Origin: Variovorax paradoxus
GTDB taxonomy: Bacteria; Pseudomonadota; Gammaproteobacteria; Burkholderiales; Burkholderiaceae_C
Direction of reading: 5' to 3'
DNA length: 64,000 bases
Assembly: GCF_022009635.1 (NCBI RefSeq)
Contig: NZ_CP091716.1
Coordinates: forward strand, 5,539,501-5,603,500
Shown here: positions 43,643-51,551 of the stretch, piece by piece
Layout of the letters: each line of letters starts with the position of its first letter
How positions within the stretch are numbered: position 1 is the first letter of the stretch
The notes under the pieces: generated by a model
Seen by the model: the letters and a program-made list of their open reading frames with translations, nothing else
Database searches by the model: none
What the model was told of the DNA's origin: nothing
Translations under genes and position numbers: made by a program

Positions 43643-44463
43643 CTACATCGCCGACGAAGAATGTGCGTCAGATGCCCAAAGGAGGACGAAAAGGTGGGAG
43701 CGTCTTTCCGCGCGTATCCCTTGTCGATGCCATCAGCTACGCTCACAAACTGGTCAGCAAAACACACACAGCGCCGCAGCCTCAGGACGTGATCCTATCG
43801 GGAGTCGTAGGATCCAAGGGTGGAATTGGTGCAGTTCGCATGTCTGCGCTCAAACAGTACGGTTTTCTCAAAGGCGATGTCAAGACGAATTTCTCTGCCG
43901 ATACGCTCGCAAAGAAAATCTCTGCTGCCCCGCCCGATGAGTTGATTGCGCTATACCGTGAGGCTGTGCTCAAACCGACAATCTTCAAGAAGTTGTTTGA
44001 CACTTTTCATGGAGACACCGTCTCCAAAGCAAAGTTGAAGCAGCGGGCTGCCGATCTGAAAGTACACCCGGACGAAACGATTTCCTGCGTTGATTTATAC
44101 GTAGGGGGAATGACTACCGCCGGACTTGTGACTGTGGAGGGGGATCAAGTCAAACACCTTGCATCCAGCCATGTAACGGCGCAATCGGTCATAGCTGATT
44201 CGGATGACGATGGCGTGGAATCATCAGATAGCGATCCCGAAAGCGAGGAACTCAACGAAGCAGCAAACGGTATTGATGCAAATGAAGGCACTCCGCCGAA
44301 TGCCTCTGACGGTGCTCGCGCAATCAAGCCCAAAACGGCAAAAGAAAATTTTGAAAAAGGACCGCGGGCAGTATTTAACGTGAGTGTCACCCTCGACTCT
44401 AGCCTCGACATTGACAAGCTTCAGAAGCAATTGGAGCTGCTCAAGCGCTTCGGAGCGATCTGA
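43639..44463 (+). CDS. TIR-operon partner protein, unknown function
   Basis: A 274-residue protein coded with a 4-bp overlap after the TIR gene. Residues 1-25 are basic. Residues 25-105 and 115-165 look like two winged-helix-type modules (FPRVSLVDAISYAHKLV; FKKLFDTFHGDTVSKAKLKQ; CVDLYVGGMTTAGLVTVEGD), in the same order as in the TIR protein, reminiscent of DUF5343-like proteins. A strongly acidic, Ser/Asp/Glu-rich linker follows (about 180-215), then a basic stretch and a compact end VFNVSVTLDSSLDIDKLQKQLELL predicted as strand plus helix. No catalytic motif is seen. It is most likely a sensor, adaptor or regulator of the TIR effector. Confidence 0.7.
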   Translation: MTTSPTKNVRQMPKGGRKGGSVFPRVSLVDAISYAHKLVSKTHTAPQPQDVILSGVVGSKGGIGAVRMSALKQYGFLKGDVKTNFSADTLAKKISAAPPDELIALYREAVLKPTIFKKLFDTFHGDTVSKAKLKQRAADLKVHPDETISCVDLYVGGMTTAGLVTVEGDQVKHLASSHVTAQSVIADSDDDGVESSDSDPESEELNEAANGIDANEGTPPNASDGARAIKPKTAKENFEKGPRAVFNVSVTLDSSLDIDKLQKQLELLKRFGAI

Positions 44464-44523
44464 TTAAGAGTAGCGCAGCACACATTTAGCCTCTGTACTC
44501 GCGCGCAGAACGCAAACGGCCGG

Positions 44524-44547
44524 CCCATCACAGATGGGTCTATTTTT
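44524..44547 (+). terminator. Intrinsic terminator after the TIR operon
   Basis: Stem CCCATC-ACA-GATGGG (44524-44538) followed by TCTATTTTT, a typical rho-independent terminator 60 bp after the partner gene stop. It closes the TIR two-gene operon. The rest of the 270-bp gap to the next gene shows no gene. Confidence 0.75.
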
Positions 44548-44733
44548 CCTCTCAAGCGAAGCTTTTCTCAGCGATCGAGCCAGGGGCCTACGGGTCGATA
44601 AAAATTCCTCGCGAATCACTTGAGACGTCCGCCATCAACTACCGATCCTCGCTTTCGCCGTAAAGCGATAACAACTATGCCCTTGGATGAGGTGCGCAAC
44701 GTGTGCGAAATTGAGAGCAATCACAACTCACGG

Positions 44734-45456
44734 TCAGATGTATCGCGGCGTACCGAGAAGACTAGAGATGCGAATGCGGCTAGTTAGGCCATGTCGATCT
44801 ACCGCAGCTTTGATGCGGTAGATATCTTCCGATTTTAGGGAGGGACCGAGATAAATCTCTTCAACTAACGTATCGAGATCGAACTCGACGAACACCCCCT
44901 TCTCCGGCACTTGGACGCCGAACTCTTCTGCTTGGCGGACCGACACAACAAGCCTGAATTCCCGCTCCCAAGAGAACGCCATGTGTTTGACGTAGAAGCG
45001 GTCAAGCATGCTGAGCTTGAGACGCTCTTTGAGCAGATCGAAATATTTCACGTTTCCCCCGAAGAGGTCTTCGTGACCAAACTGAGGCTGAATGCGATAA
45101 GGCTTGGCTGCATCCTGAATGCGTTGCGGTGTACTCCTTATGGCGACACCCTTATGAAGGTCGGCATAGAGCTTCCACATCGCGTCACTTTCATAGTCAG
45201 CGCGGTGCCAACAACTCACTTTCGTCAATCGCCTCAACTGTTCAAACGCGGCCTCCCCAGAATCCATGTCGGCGTAGCGAGGGTCGACCGGAAAGTCTGC
45301 AGGCATAACAGCGACGGCCCCTTCGAATTTGTCCTCGAATTCACGGGCAGACGAAAAATACAAGCGCCCTGAGTCCAATAATCCAACAAAGCGCTCTGTC
45401 TTGAAGTAGCGCCAGAGTGGCTCATCCCAATCGAATGCATCGCCAATAACTCTCAT
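44734..45456 (-). CDS. DUF2971 family protein
   Basis: A 240-residue cytoplasmic protein of the DUF2971 family. Marks are the N-terminal WRYFKTERFVGLLDSGRLYFS, in which a short 'LYFSSAREFEDKFEG' gives the family signature, followed by SCWHRADYESDAMWKLYADLHKGVAIRS in broken form and the later EREFRLVVSV. The ATG at 45456 has GGAGGGATAT just before it and removes 21 unconserved residues. The function is unknown; such genes are frequent in islands and near defence genes, and the GC content is low as for the TIR operon. It is convergent with that operon. The 246 bp downstream of its promoter side (45457-45702) hold no supportable gene. Confidence 0.82.
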   Translation of the reverse strand: MRVIGDAFDWDEPLWRYFKTERFVGLLDSGRLYFSSAREFEDKFEGAVAVMPADFPVDPRYADMDSGEAAFEQLRRLTKVSCWHRADYESDAMWKLYADLHKGVAIRSTPQRIQDAAKPYRIQPQFGHEDLFGGNVKYFDLLKERLKLSMLDRFYVKHMAFSWEREFRLVVSVRQAEEFGVQVPEKGVFVEFDLDTLVEEIYLGPSLKSEDIYRIKAAVDRHGLTSRIRISSLLGTPRYI

Positions 45457-45702
45457 ATATCCCTCCACACGAACTGGAGGAGTGTACGTACCTATTAAGA
45501 GACATGGCTTGACAAGCAAAGGCGTTCAGGAGGAATACAGCGCGATGTCCAATCTGCTAGTGCAAGCGCTTCAGTATCTGTTTTCTCTGAGAGCGCCCCG
45601 CCTCCCTTAACAGCTTTCGCTGCAAGACGAAAATTTACGACGAACCTCAAGAGGCTCTCTCGGGAGCCAAGCCGCCCTTGGAGGCTTGACTCCCGAGTCC
45701 TT

Positions 45703-45957
45703 TCATCTGACCGTACTCGTCTCCTGAAACAACGCCACCGCCTCCCGCGCCAAATCCGAAGCAATCCAAAGCAGATTCTCCCGATGCGCCTCCCCCGCAT
45801 CCTGGAACCATCCGTCTCCGGCGCCGTAGAAGCACCACAGCAGCGAGTTCAACTGCTCCAACTTGTTCTCGAGAAGATCAGACGGCCCCGGTGTAGTGGG
45901 AGTGGTCGCGTCCGCGGATGCCGGCCTTGCGGGCCCGGCCATAATTCGTCCAGCCAT
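45703..45957 (-). CDS. Small hypothetical protein
   Basis: An 84-residue protein starting at the ATG at 45957, preceded by AAAGAGAG. The first 30 residues are small and polar (Ala, Thr, Pro). The rest is a predicted helical pair: LLENKLEQLNSLLWCFYGAG and FQDAGEAHRENLLWIASDLA, ending EAVALFQETSTVR. The alternating hydrophobic pattern and codon use suggest a real gene, but no family is recognised with confidence. Higher GC than the DUF2971 gene next to it suggests it is part of the resident genome. The 242 bp between it and the NarL-type regulator stop hold nothing else that can be supported. Confidence 0.55.
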   Translation of the reverse strand: MAGRIMAGPARPASADATTPTTPGPSDLLENKLEQLNSLLWCFYGAGDGWFQDAGEAHRENLLWIASDLAREAVALFQETSTVR

Positions 45958-46199
45958 TTGGTGTGCTCTCTTTCCAAAGTATTTGCACGTCACTTGGTTA
46001 GACGGTCAGGGTGTTCGCGCACCTTGGCCGTCGCCTTTTGTGCTTCACGCCTGCATCGATGCGCGTTGCACCTGTAGCAGGGCGTGGAATCACAAGGGCA
46101 TTCACTGTAGAGAAAACCAGCCCTGCGCGAGAAAAACTTCTGCCCAGAAATTCTCGAATGGCGCAGGTATTCGCGATGCGACCGCCAGCGGCCGGTCAA

Positions 46200-46835
46200 T
46201 CAGCTCTGCCCAAACTTCCGCGCATGCTCCACGGCGTACTTGATCAGCTCGGCCTGCCCCTCGATGCCGAGCCGCCGCTTGATGCTCTGCCTGTGCGCCT
46301 CCACCGTGCGCACGCTCAGGCCCAGGTCGCGCGCGATCTGCTTGCTCGATTCGCCCCGGCCCAGCGCCGAAAGAATCTCGCTCTCGCGCGGCGTGAGCAG
46401 CGGCCTCGGCTCCTGGGTGCGAAAGAGCTTCTTCGACACGGCCGGGCTCAGGAAGGTGCCGCCCGCGGACACGGCCTCGATGGCCGCCACGATCTCCGCC
46501 GCCGGCGCGTCTTTCAGCACGTAGCCGCGCGCGCCCGCCTGCAGGGCCTTCTGCACGTACTCGGGGTTGTCGTACATGCTGAGCATCACGATGTGCGGCG
46601 CGCCCTGGCGCTGCAGCAGCAAGGCCGCGAGCTCGATGCCGTTCATGTCCTTCATGCCGACGTCCATCAGCATCAGGTCGGGCCGCACGCTGTCGATCTG
46701 CGCCAGCGCCTCGGCGGCGCTGCCGGCCTCGCCGACGATCTCCAGGTTGGGCATGGAGCCGAGCCGGGCGCGCAGGCCGTCGCGCACCAGCGGGTGGTCG
46801 TCCACGAGAAAGAGTCGAATGGCCTGCGTGCTCAT
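46200..46835 (-). CDS. NarL/FixJ-family response regulator
   Basis: A 211-residue regulator. The receiver domain begins IRLFLVDDHPLVRDGL, with the phosphorylated aspartate in LMLMDVGMKDMNGIEL and the lysine in YVLKDAPAAEIV. The LuxR-type helix-turn-helix is LTPRESEILSALGRGESSKQIA followed by LSVRTVEAHRQSIKRRLG. It is coupled to the upstream cache-domain histidine kinase gene by a 4-bp overlap (ATGA), with the kinase first. Systems of this design often respond to small organic acids or nitrate. No target gene is adjacent. Confidence 0.93.
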   Translation of the reverse strand: MSTQAIRLFLVDDHPLVRDGLRARLGSMPNLEIVGEAGSAAEALAQIDSVRPDLMLMDVGMKDMNGIELAALLLQRQGAPHIVMLSMYDNPEYVQKALQAGARGYVLKDAPAAEIVAAIEAVSAGGTFLSPAVSKKLFRTQEPRPLLTPRESEILSALGRGESSKQIARDLGLSVRTVEAHRQSIKRRLGIEGQAELIKYAVEHARKFGQS

Positions 46836-48205
46836 GCGGATGCGGCCCTTGCGTTGCGGGCCGGCACTTCAGCCTCGATGGAGGTGCGGCCTTCGTTGGA
46901 GCACATGATCAGTTGTCCGCCTATGGCTTCCATGCGCTCGCGCATGTTGCGCAGGCCGATGCCGCGGCGCGGGTCGAGCTGCACGGCCTCTATGTCGAAG
47001 CCGGTGCCGTCGTCGCTCACTTCGAGGCGCACGCCGTCTTTCTCGTCGAAGGCCAGCGCCACGTGCACATGCTGCGCATTCGCGTGCTTGCGCACGTTGG
47101 TCAGCGCCTCCTGCGTGAGGCGGAAGAGCGCGGTCTTCACCTCGGGCTGCAGCTCGAATGCTTCGCCCTCGATCATCATCGACGCATCGACGGCGCCCTC
47201 TTCCCTGAATTCATCCACCAGCCGCTCCAGCGCGGCGGGCAGGCCCAGGGTGTCGAGCAGCGCGGGGCGCAGCCGGTGCGAGATGCGGCGCACCTCGATG
47301 AGCGAATCGTTGAGCCGCTGCAGCGCCTTGGGCAGCGCGGGCGGGGTGGGCTGGTGCCGGCTTTCGAGCGACTCGACGGCCGATTCGATGAGCAGCTTGG
47401 CCGACACCAGCGTCTGGCTGGTGCCGTCGTGCAGCTCGCGCGCGAGGTGGCCGCGCTCTTCTTCCTGCGACTGCACCACGCGCCGCGCGAGCAGGCGCAG
47501 CTTGGCTTCAGCCGTGCGGTGTTCGCTGAGGTTCAGCAGCAGGCCCGCCGCGCTGACCACGCCCAGGCACAGCGCGGCAATGCCCGCTATCCACAGCAGC
47601 GTGGCGGTGACGTTGGCGTTCATCTGCCGGTCGAGTGTGTCCATGGTCGACTGGATGTCGTCCAGGTACAGGCCGGTGCCGACCATCCAGTTCCAGCGCG
47701 GCATGGCGGTCACGTAGCCGAGCTTGGGCGCCAGTTGCGCGCTCGACGGCTTTCGCCATTCGTACTCGACGTAGGCGCCGCCTTTTTCCTTCGCGCCCTT
47801 GATCAGTTCCTGGATGGTGTAGCGGCCGTGCGAATCGCGCATGCCCCACAGGTTCTGGCCCACCAGCTCGGGCTGGCGCGAATGCATGAGGGAGTTGCCT
47901 TCGAGGTCGTACACGAAGAAGTAGCCGTCGTCGCCGTAGTTGAGCGCGGCCAGCCGGCGCAGCGCCTCGTTGCGGGTGGCCTCGTCGTCCTTGCCGGACT
48001 CGTACAGCGGCAGCAGGTTGCTCACGGCCAGGTCGACATAGCTGCGCAGCTCGCCCCGGCGCTGGGCCATGTAGCTGCGCTCGATGAGGGCGCGCTCGCG
48101 CTGGGCCAGATCGTGCTCCTGGTGACGCACGGCAAGGGCCACCAGCACCAGTGCGATGAGCAAGGGCGCGACGGCGAGCGCAACGATCTTGGTGCGAAGA
48201 TTCAT
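46832..48205 (-). CDS. Cache-domain histidine kinase (NarX/HisKA_3 type)
   Basis: A 457-residue membrane kinase. Two transmembrane helices (about 8-28 and 197-222) bound a periplasmic single cache domain, with RLAALNYGDDGYFFVYDLEGN, SLMHSRQPELVGQNLW and WNWMVGTGLYLDDI as family marks. The cytoplasmic part has the HisKA_3 phosphoacceptor in EERGHLARELHDGTSQTLVSAK and a HATPase domain with RLTQEALTNVRKHANA (N-box) and RRGIGLRNMRERMEAIGG. sCache_2 sensors bind small carboxylates such as propionate or pyruvate. The response regulator follows with a 4-bp overlap. The ligand is not known. Confidence 0.93.
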   Translation of the reverse strand: MNLRTKIVALAVAPLLIALVLVALAVRHQEHDLAQRERALIERSYMAQRRGELRSYVDLAVSNLLPLYESGKDDEATRNEALRRLAALNYGDDGYFFVYDLEGNSLMHSRQPELVGQNLWGMRDSHGRYTIQELIKGAKEKGGAYVEYEWRKPSSAQLAPKLGYVTAMPRWNWMVGTGLYLDDIQSTMDTLDRQMNANVTATLLWIAGIAALCLGVVSAAGLLLNLSEHRTAEAKLRLLARRVVQSQEEERGHLARELHDGTSQTLVSAKLLIESAVESLESRHQPTPPALPKALQRLNDSLIEVRRISHRLRPALLDTLGLPAALERLVDEFREEGAVDASMMIEGEAFELQPEVKTALFRLTQEALTNVRKHANAQHVHVALAFDEKDGVRLEVSDDGTGFDIEAVQLDPRRGIGLRNMRERMEAIGGQLIMCSNEGRTSIEAEVPARNARAASA

Positions 48206-48265
48206 CGGGCGGCAAGCCTACCACTGCGCCTTTTCTGCGCCGTTTCTGCGCTTTGGGGCGCCGGG

Positions 48266-49138
48266 TCAGGTGTCGGTGGGCACCTGGTCCCAGTTCTTTC
48301 CGCGCCCCACCATCCAGCTCAGCGCATAGCGGCGCTCATGGACGATGCCCGCGTCCAGGTGCGAGGGCACGGGCTGGCGGCGCAACCGGGCGTCGTGCAC
48401 GTACCAGTGCTCGTCGACGAGCCGGCATTCCTCTTCGCTCACGTCGTCGGCCGCAATGAGGCGGGCATTGGCGACGAACTCGGCCGGCGACTTCATCGCC
48501 TGCTGCACCAACGGGATCTTCCAGGGGTCGGCACGCTGGTTCGACGGCGGCAGCGCGGCGATGCCGCGCAGGCCCCAGACCATGGGCAGCATGGCTTCGG
48601 CGCGCCAGCCTAGATCGATGATGGCCTGCTGCTGCGGGCGCTCGTCGACCATGAAGGCTTTTTCCGCTTCGGAGAAGAAGGCGTCGATGCCGTGCGCCCG
48701 CGCCCAGGCCAAGCCTTTCTGGGCGATGTCTTCCTTCTCGTTGGCGCGCCATACGACGGCAAGCAATGCAAGCAGGCGCTGCGCGACTTGCTGTGCGGTG
48801 CGCGGGGTGTCTTCTTCCTCGTCGTCTTCATCGCTGGCGACAGGGTTCAGAAAGAGATCGAGAGAACGCGCGATGAGCGCCTCGCGCTCGGCGGGGCGGC
48901 CCCTGCACTGCCAGAACAGCTGGTAGATGCCCCAGCGGTGCTTCTGCCCGTTGGCATCGGTCCACGTGATGGCCGACCGCGTCTGGTCGCCGTACCAGAC
49001 GGCGCGGGCGCGCACATGGCGCGCGTCGGGTAGCGCGCGCCTGACCTGCTCCATGCACTGCTTGCTGAGCGCGAGCACGCCTTTCTTGACGGCGTCGCGT
49101 TCGTTCTGCCGGTCCCACCACTGGCGAAGCAAGTTCAT
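48266..49138 (-). CDS. DUF4272 family protein
   Basis: A 290-residue cytoplasmic protein of the DUF4272 family, function unknown. The start at 49138 (MNLLRQWWDRQNERDAVKKG) was chosen because the longer frame upstream codes for unconserved Cys/Pro-rich sequence. The family core lies in the second half: AQQVAQRLLALLAVVWRANEKE, AIIDLGWRAEAMLPMVWGL, LPPSNQRADPWKIP and RLVDEHWYVHDAR. An acidic patch (DEDDEEED) precedes it. It is flanked by the MFS transporter gene (37 bp, same strand) and the cache-domain kinase. No catalytic residues can be named. Confidence 0.8.
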   Translation of the reverse strand: MNLLRQWWDRQNERDAVKKGVLALSKQCMEQVRRALPDARHVRARAVWYGDQTRSAITWTDANGQKHRWGIYQLFWQCRGRPAEREALIARSLDLFLNPVASDEDDEEEDTPRTAQQVAQRLLALLAVVWRANEKEDIAQKGLAWARAHGIDAFFSEAEKAFMVDERPQQQAIIDLGWRAEAMLPMVWGLRGIAALPPSNQRADPWKIPLVQQAMKSPAEFVANARLIAADDVSEEECRLVDEHWYVHDARLRRQPVPSHLDAGIVHERRYALSWMVGRGKNWDQVPTDT

Positions 49139-49175
49139 GGGGCCGCAGTTTATTGCGGCGCCCGCCCCTGCTTTT

Positions 49176-50390
49176 TCAGGCGGCCGGTGCGGGCACGGCA
49201 CCCCGTTTGAATTCGGTGGCGTAGTACAGCAGCGCCACCAGCACATAGCCGCCGCCCAGCAGGCACAGCCCGCCCCAGCCATGGAAGGCATACACGGCCG
49301 CGGCAATGCCCGAGGCCACGGCGGCGCAGATGAAGATGAAGGTCATGAACAGCCCGTTGAGCCGCCCGCGCAGTTCCGGCGCCAGCATGAAGAGGCTGCG
49401 GAAGTTCAGCACCTGGCACAGCTGCACGGCGCCGTCGAGCAGGATGCCCGCCGCGACCAGACCGGCCAGCGAGTGGTAATGCATGGCCACGGCGCCCAGC
49501 ACGAAGGAGAACAGCGCCACGGCAATGGCGATGCCCGTGGCCGGTCGGGTCAGCCCCCGGTCGGCCAGCCGGCCGGCGATGGGCGCCATCAGCGCGCCGG
49601 CGGCACCGGCCAGCGCAAAGGCCGCGATGCCGCCCTGCCCCATGCCGAATTCATGCGCCAGCGCCAGCGGCACTGCCGTCCAGAAGGCCTGGAAGCCGGA
49701 GAACATCATTCCCTGGTACAGCCCGCGGCGGCGCAGCACCGGCGTGTTCCACACGATGCCCGGCAGCGAAGCCATGGTGCGCGCATAGCCCACCGACGCA
49801 TGCGGGCGGCGCTGCGGCAGCACACGCCACAGCACCACGATGAGCACGGCCATCAGCACCGCCGACAGCCAGAACACCGCGCGCCAGCCCAATGCGGAGG
49901 CCACCATGCTGGCAAAGGGCCGCGCCAGCATGATGCCGCCCAGCAGCCCCGCCATGATGTTGCCGACCACCTTGCCGCGCGTGGCCTCGGGCGCCAGGTG
50001 CGAGGCAAAGGGCAGCAGCACCTGCGCCGCTACCGCGCACGCGCCCACCACGAAAGAAGCCGCCAGGAAGGTGACGGCCGAGTCGGAGAGCGCAATGCCC
50101 ACCAGCCCGATCACCGCGCCGAAGAGCGCACCGACGATCAGCCGCCGGTTCTCGACCACGTCGGCCAGCGGCACCAGCAGCAGCAGGCCGGCGCCGTAGC
50201 CCAGTTGCGTGAGCGTCATGATCAGGCCGGCCAGGCCCGGGCGCAGTTGCAGCGTGTCGGCAATGGGGCCGATGAGCGGCTGCGCGTAATAGATGTTGGC
50301 CACGCACAGGCCGCAGGCCACGGCGAAGACGAGCGTCAGCAAGGGCGTGAGGCCGGCTGGCGACTTGGGGGCTTTGGAGGTTGAAGACAC
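49176..50390 (-). CDS. Major facilitator superfamily exporter
   Basis: A 404-residue transporter from the GTG at 50390 (an ATG at 50453 would add 21 residues). Twelve hydrophobic helices are visible. MFS marks are the loop 2-3 segment LVPLADVVENRRLIVGAL, the helix 4-5 region with VLLPFASHLAPEATRGKVVG and the loop 8-9 GRLADRGLTRPATG. It resembles the AraJ/YgaY-like drug-efflux group of proteins. Substrate unknown. The N-terminus is Ser/Lys/Pro-rich before the first helix. It stands between the DedA-rhodanese and DUF4272 genes on the same strand but with no tight coupling. Confidence 0.87.
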   Translation of the reverse strand: MSSTSKAPKSPAGLTPLLTLVFAVACGLCVANIYYAQPLIGPIADTLQLRPGLAGLIMTLTQLGYGAGLLLLVPLADVVENRRLIVGALFGAVIGLVGIALSDSAVTFLAASFVVGACAVAAQVLLPFASHLAPEATRGKVVGNIMAGLLGGIMLARPFASMVASALGWRAVFWLSAVLMAVLIVVLWRVLPQRRPHASVGYARTMASLPGIVWNTPVLRRRGLYQGMMFSGFQAFWTAVPLALAHEFGMGQGGIAAFALAGAAGALMAPIAGRLADRGLTRPATGIAIAVALFSFVLGAVAMHYHSLAGLVAAGILLDGAVQLCQVLNFRSLFMLAPELRGRLNGLFMTFIFICAAVASGIAAAVYAFHGWGGLCLLGGGYVLVALLYYATEFKRGAVPAPAA

Positions 50391-50496
50391 GAGGAATCCC
50401 GGTTTCGAGAGGGCAACCCATAGGGTTATCCCGAGGGCCGGGGACCATAGCACGGAGAGCCGATTTCTGCAGCCGGCCTCCGAGGCAACCCTGGAT

Positions 50497-51435
50497 TCAA
50501 TCCGTGCTGGTCGGACGGCCCGAGGCCACCCATGCGTCGAGCCCGCCGGTCAGCGGCAGCGCCCGGCGCGCGCCACGGGCCAGCAGCACGCGCGCGGCCT
50601 GCGCGGCCGAGACTTCGTTGGGGCAGTTGCAGTACAGCACCACGTCGCGCCCGAAGGCGTGCGACAGGTCGATGTTGCGCTGCTGCAGCGCCTTCAGCGT
50701 GTACGGCATGGCCCCCGGGATGCGACGCGGATCGACCTGCATGCCGGCCTTGCCGCGCACGTCGATCACCAGCGGCGGCTCCTCGCCGCTCAACAGCTCG
50801 TGCAGCTCATCGACCGAGATGCGCGGCATGCCGGTGAGCCGCATGAAGGCACGGCGCCGCCAGTAGCGCACCGCCAGAATGACGACCAGCAGCACCGCCA
50901 GCGCGGCGGTGGCGATGCCGCCGGCCTGCGCCATGATGGCCAGCACATCCTGGATCTGGTTGCGGAAGACCCAGCCCAGCCCGAGGAACAGCCCGGTCCA
51001 GACCAGCGCCGCCCCCACGTCGAAGCCGATGAAGCGCCGCACCGACATGCCCAGCGCCCCCGCCATCGGCGGCGCCACCACCGACACGCCCGGCACGAAC
51101 TTGGCGGCCACCAATGAAAGGCCGCCCCAGTCGGTGATGAGCGATTCACCGCGCCGCACGCAGGTGTCTGGCGACAGCGAAATGCGGCACAACAGGCGCA
51201 TGAAGCGGTAGCCGAAGCGCCGGCCGGCATAAAACCAGGCTCCGTCGCCCAGCAGGTTGGCAAGCACCGCGGCCAGCACCACCCCAGGCACCGACACGTC
51301 GCCCGCCGCCAGCAGCGCGCCGGTGAGCACCAGCACGGCGGCAGCCGGCACGGGCAGCCCCAGGCGCGCGGCGAAGCTGGCGGCAAACACCACCAGGATC
51401 GCGTTCTGCACCAGCAGCGACATCAGCTGCGCCAT
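50497..51435 (-). CDS. DedA-rhodanese fusion membrane protein
   Basis: A 312-residue fusion. Residues 1-200 form a DedA/SNARE-associated domain with about five helices, including LANLLGDGAWFYAGRRFGYRF, the conserved KFVPGVSVVAPPMAGALGM and the FIGFDVGAALVW helix. DedA proteins are linked to lipid flipping and proton-motive-force maintenance. Residues 215-310 are a rhodanese domain starting ISVDELHELL, with PLVIDVRGK and the cysteine loop LYCNCPNEVSAAQAA. The rhodanese may handle sulfane sulfur at the membrane. The ATG at 51435 starts the first helix directly. It lies 116 bp downstream of the RND operon's kinase gene, same strand. Confidence 0.88.
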   Translation of the reverse strand: MAQLMSLLVQNAILVVFAASFAARLGLPVPAAAVLVLTGALLAAGDVSVPGVVLAAVLANLLGDGAWFYAGRRFGYRFMRLLCRISLSPDTCVRRGESLITDWGGLSLVAAKFVPGVSVVAPPMAGALGMSVRRFIGFDVGAALVWTGLFLGLGWVFRNQIQDVLAIMAQAGGIATAALAVLLVVILAVRYWRRRAFMRLTGMPRISVDELHELLSGEEPPLVIDVRGKAGMQVDPRRIPGAMPYTLKALQQRNIDLSHAFGRDVVLYCNCPNEVSAAQAARVLLARGARRALPLTGGLDAWVASGRPTSTD

Positions 51436-51551
51436 GCGGGCTTTCGGGGAGAGACGGCAAAAATTCGCCGGAGGTGGAGGGAGTTCATGCCACCGGCGAT
51501 TCTCCGGCATGGCCCAAGAACGTACCCGGCACAGGCCATTGCCGGATGGCT

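Noticed and set aside
41532..44576. The 15-bp direct repeat CTTTTCTCAGCGATC as phage or island attachment sites
   Set aside because: No integrase, tRNA or other mobility gene is seen, and one or two 15-bp repeats are expected by chance in 64 kb. Kept only as a weak remark.
45495..45800. Possible gene of about 100 codons overlapping the small orphan gene
   Set aside because: Arg/Gly/Trp-rich composition, no ribosome binding site and overlap with a better frame.
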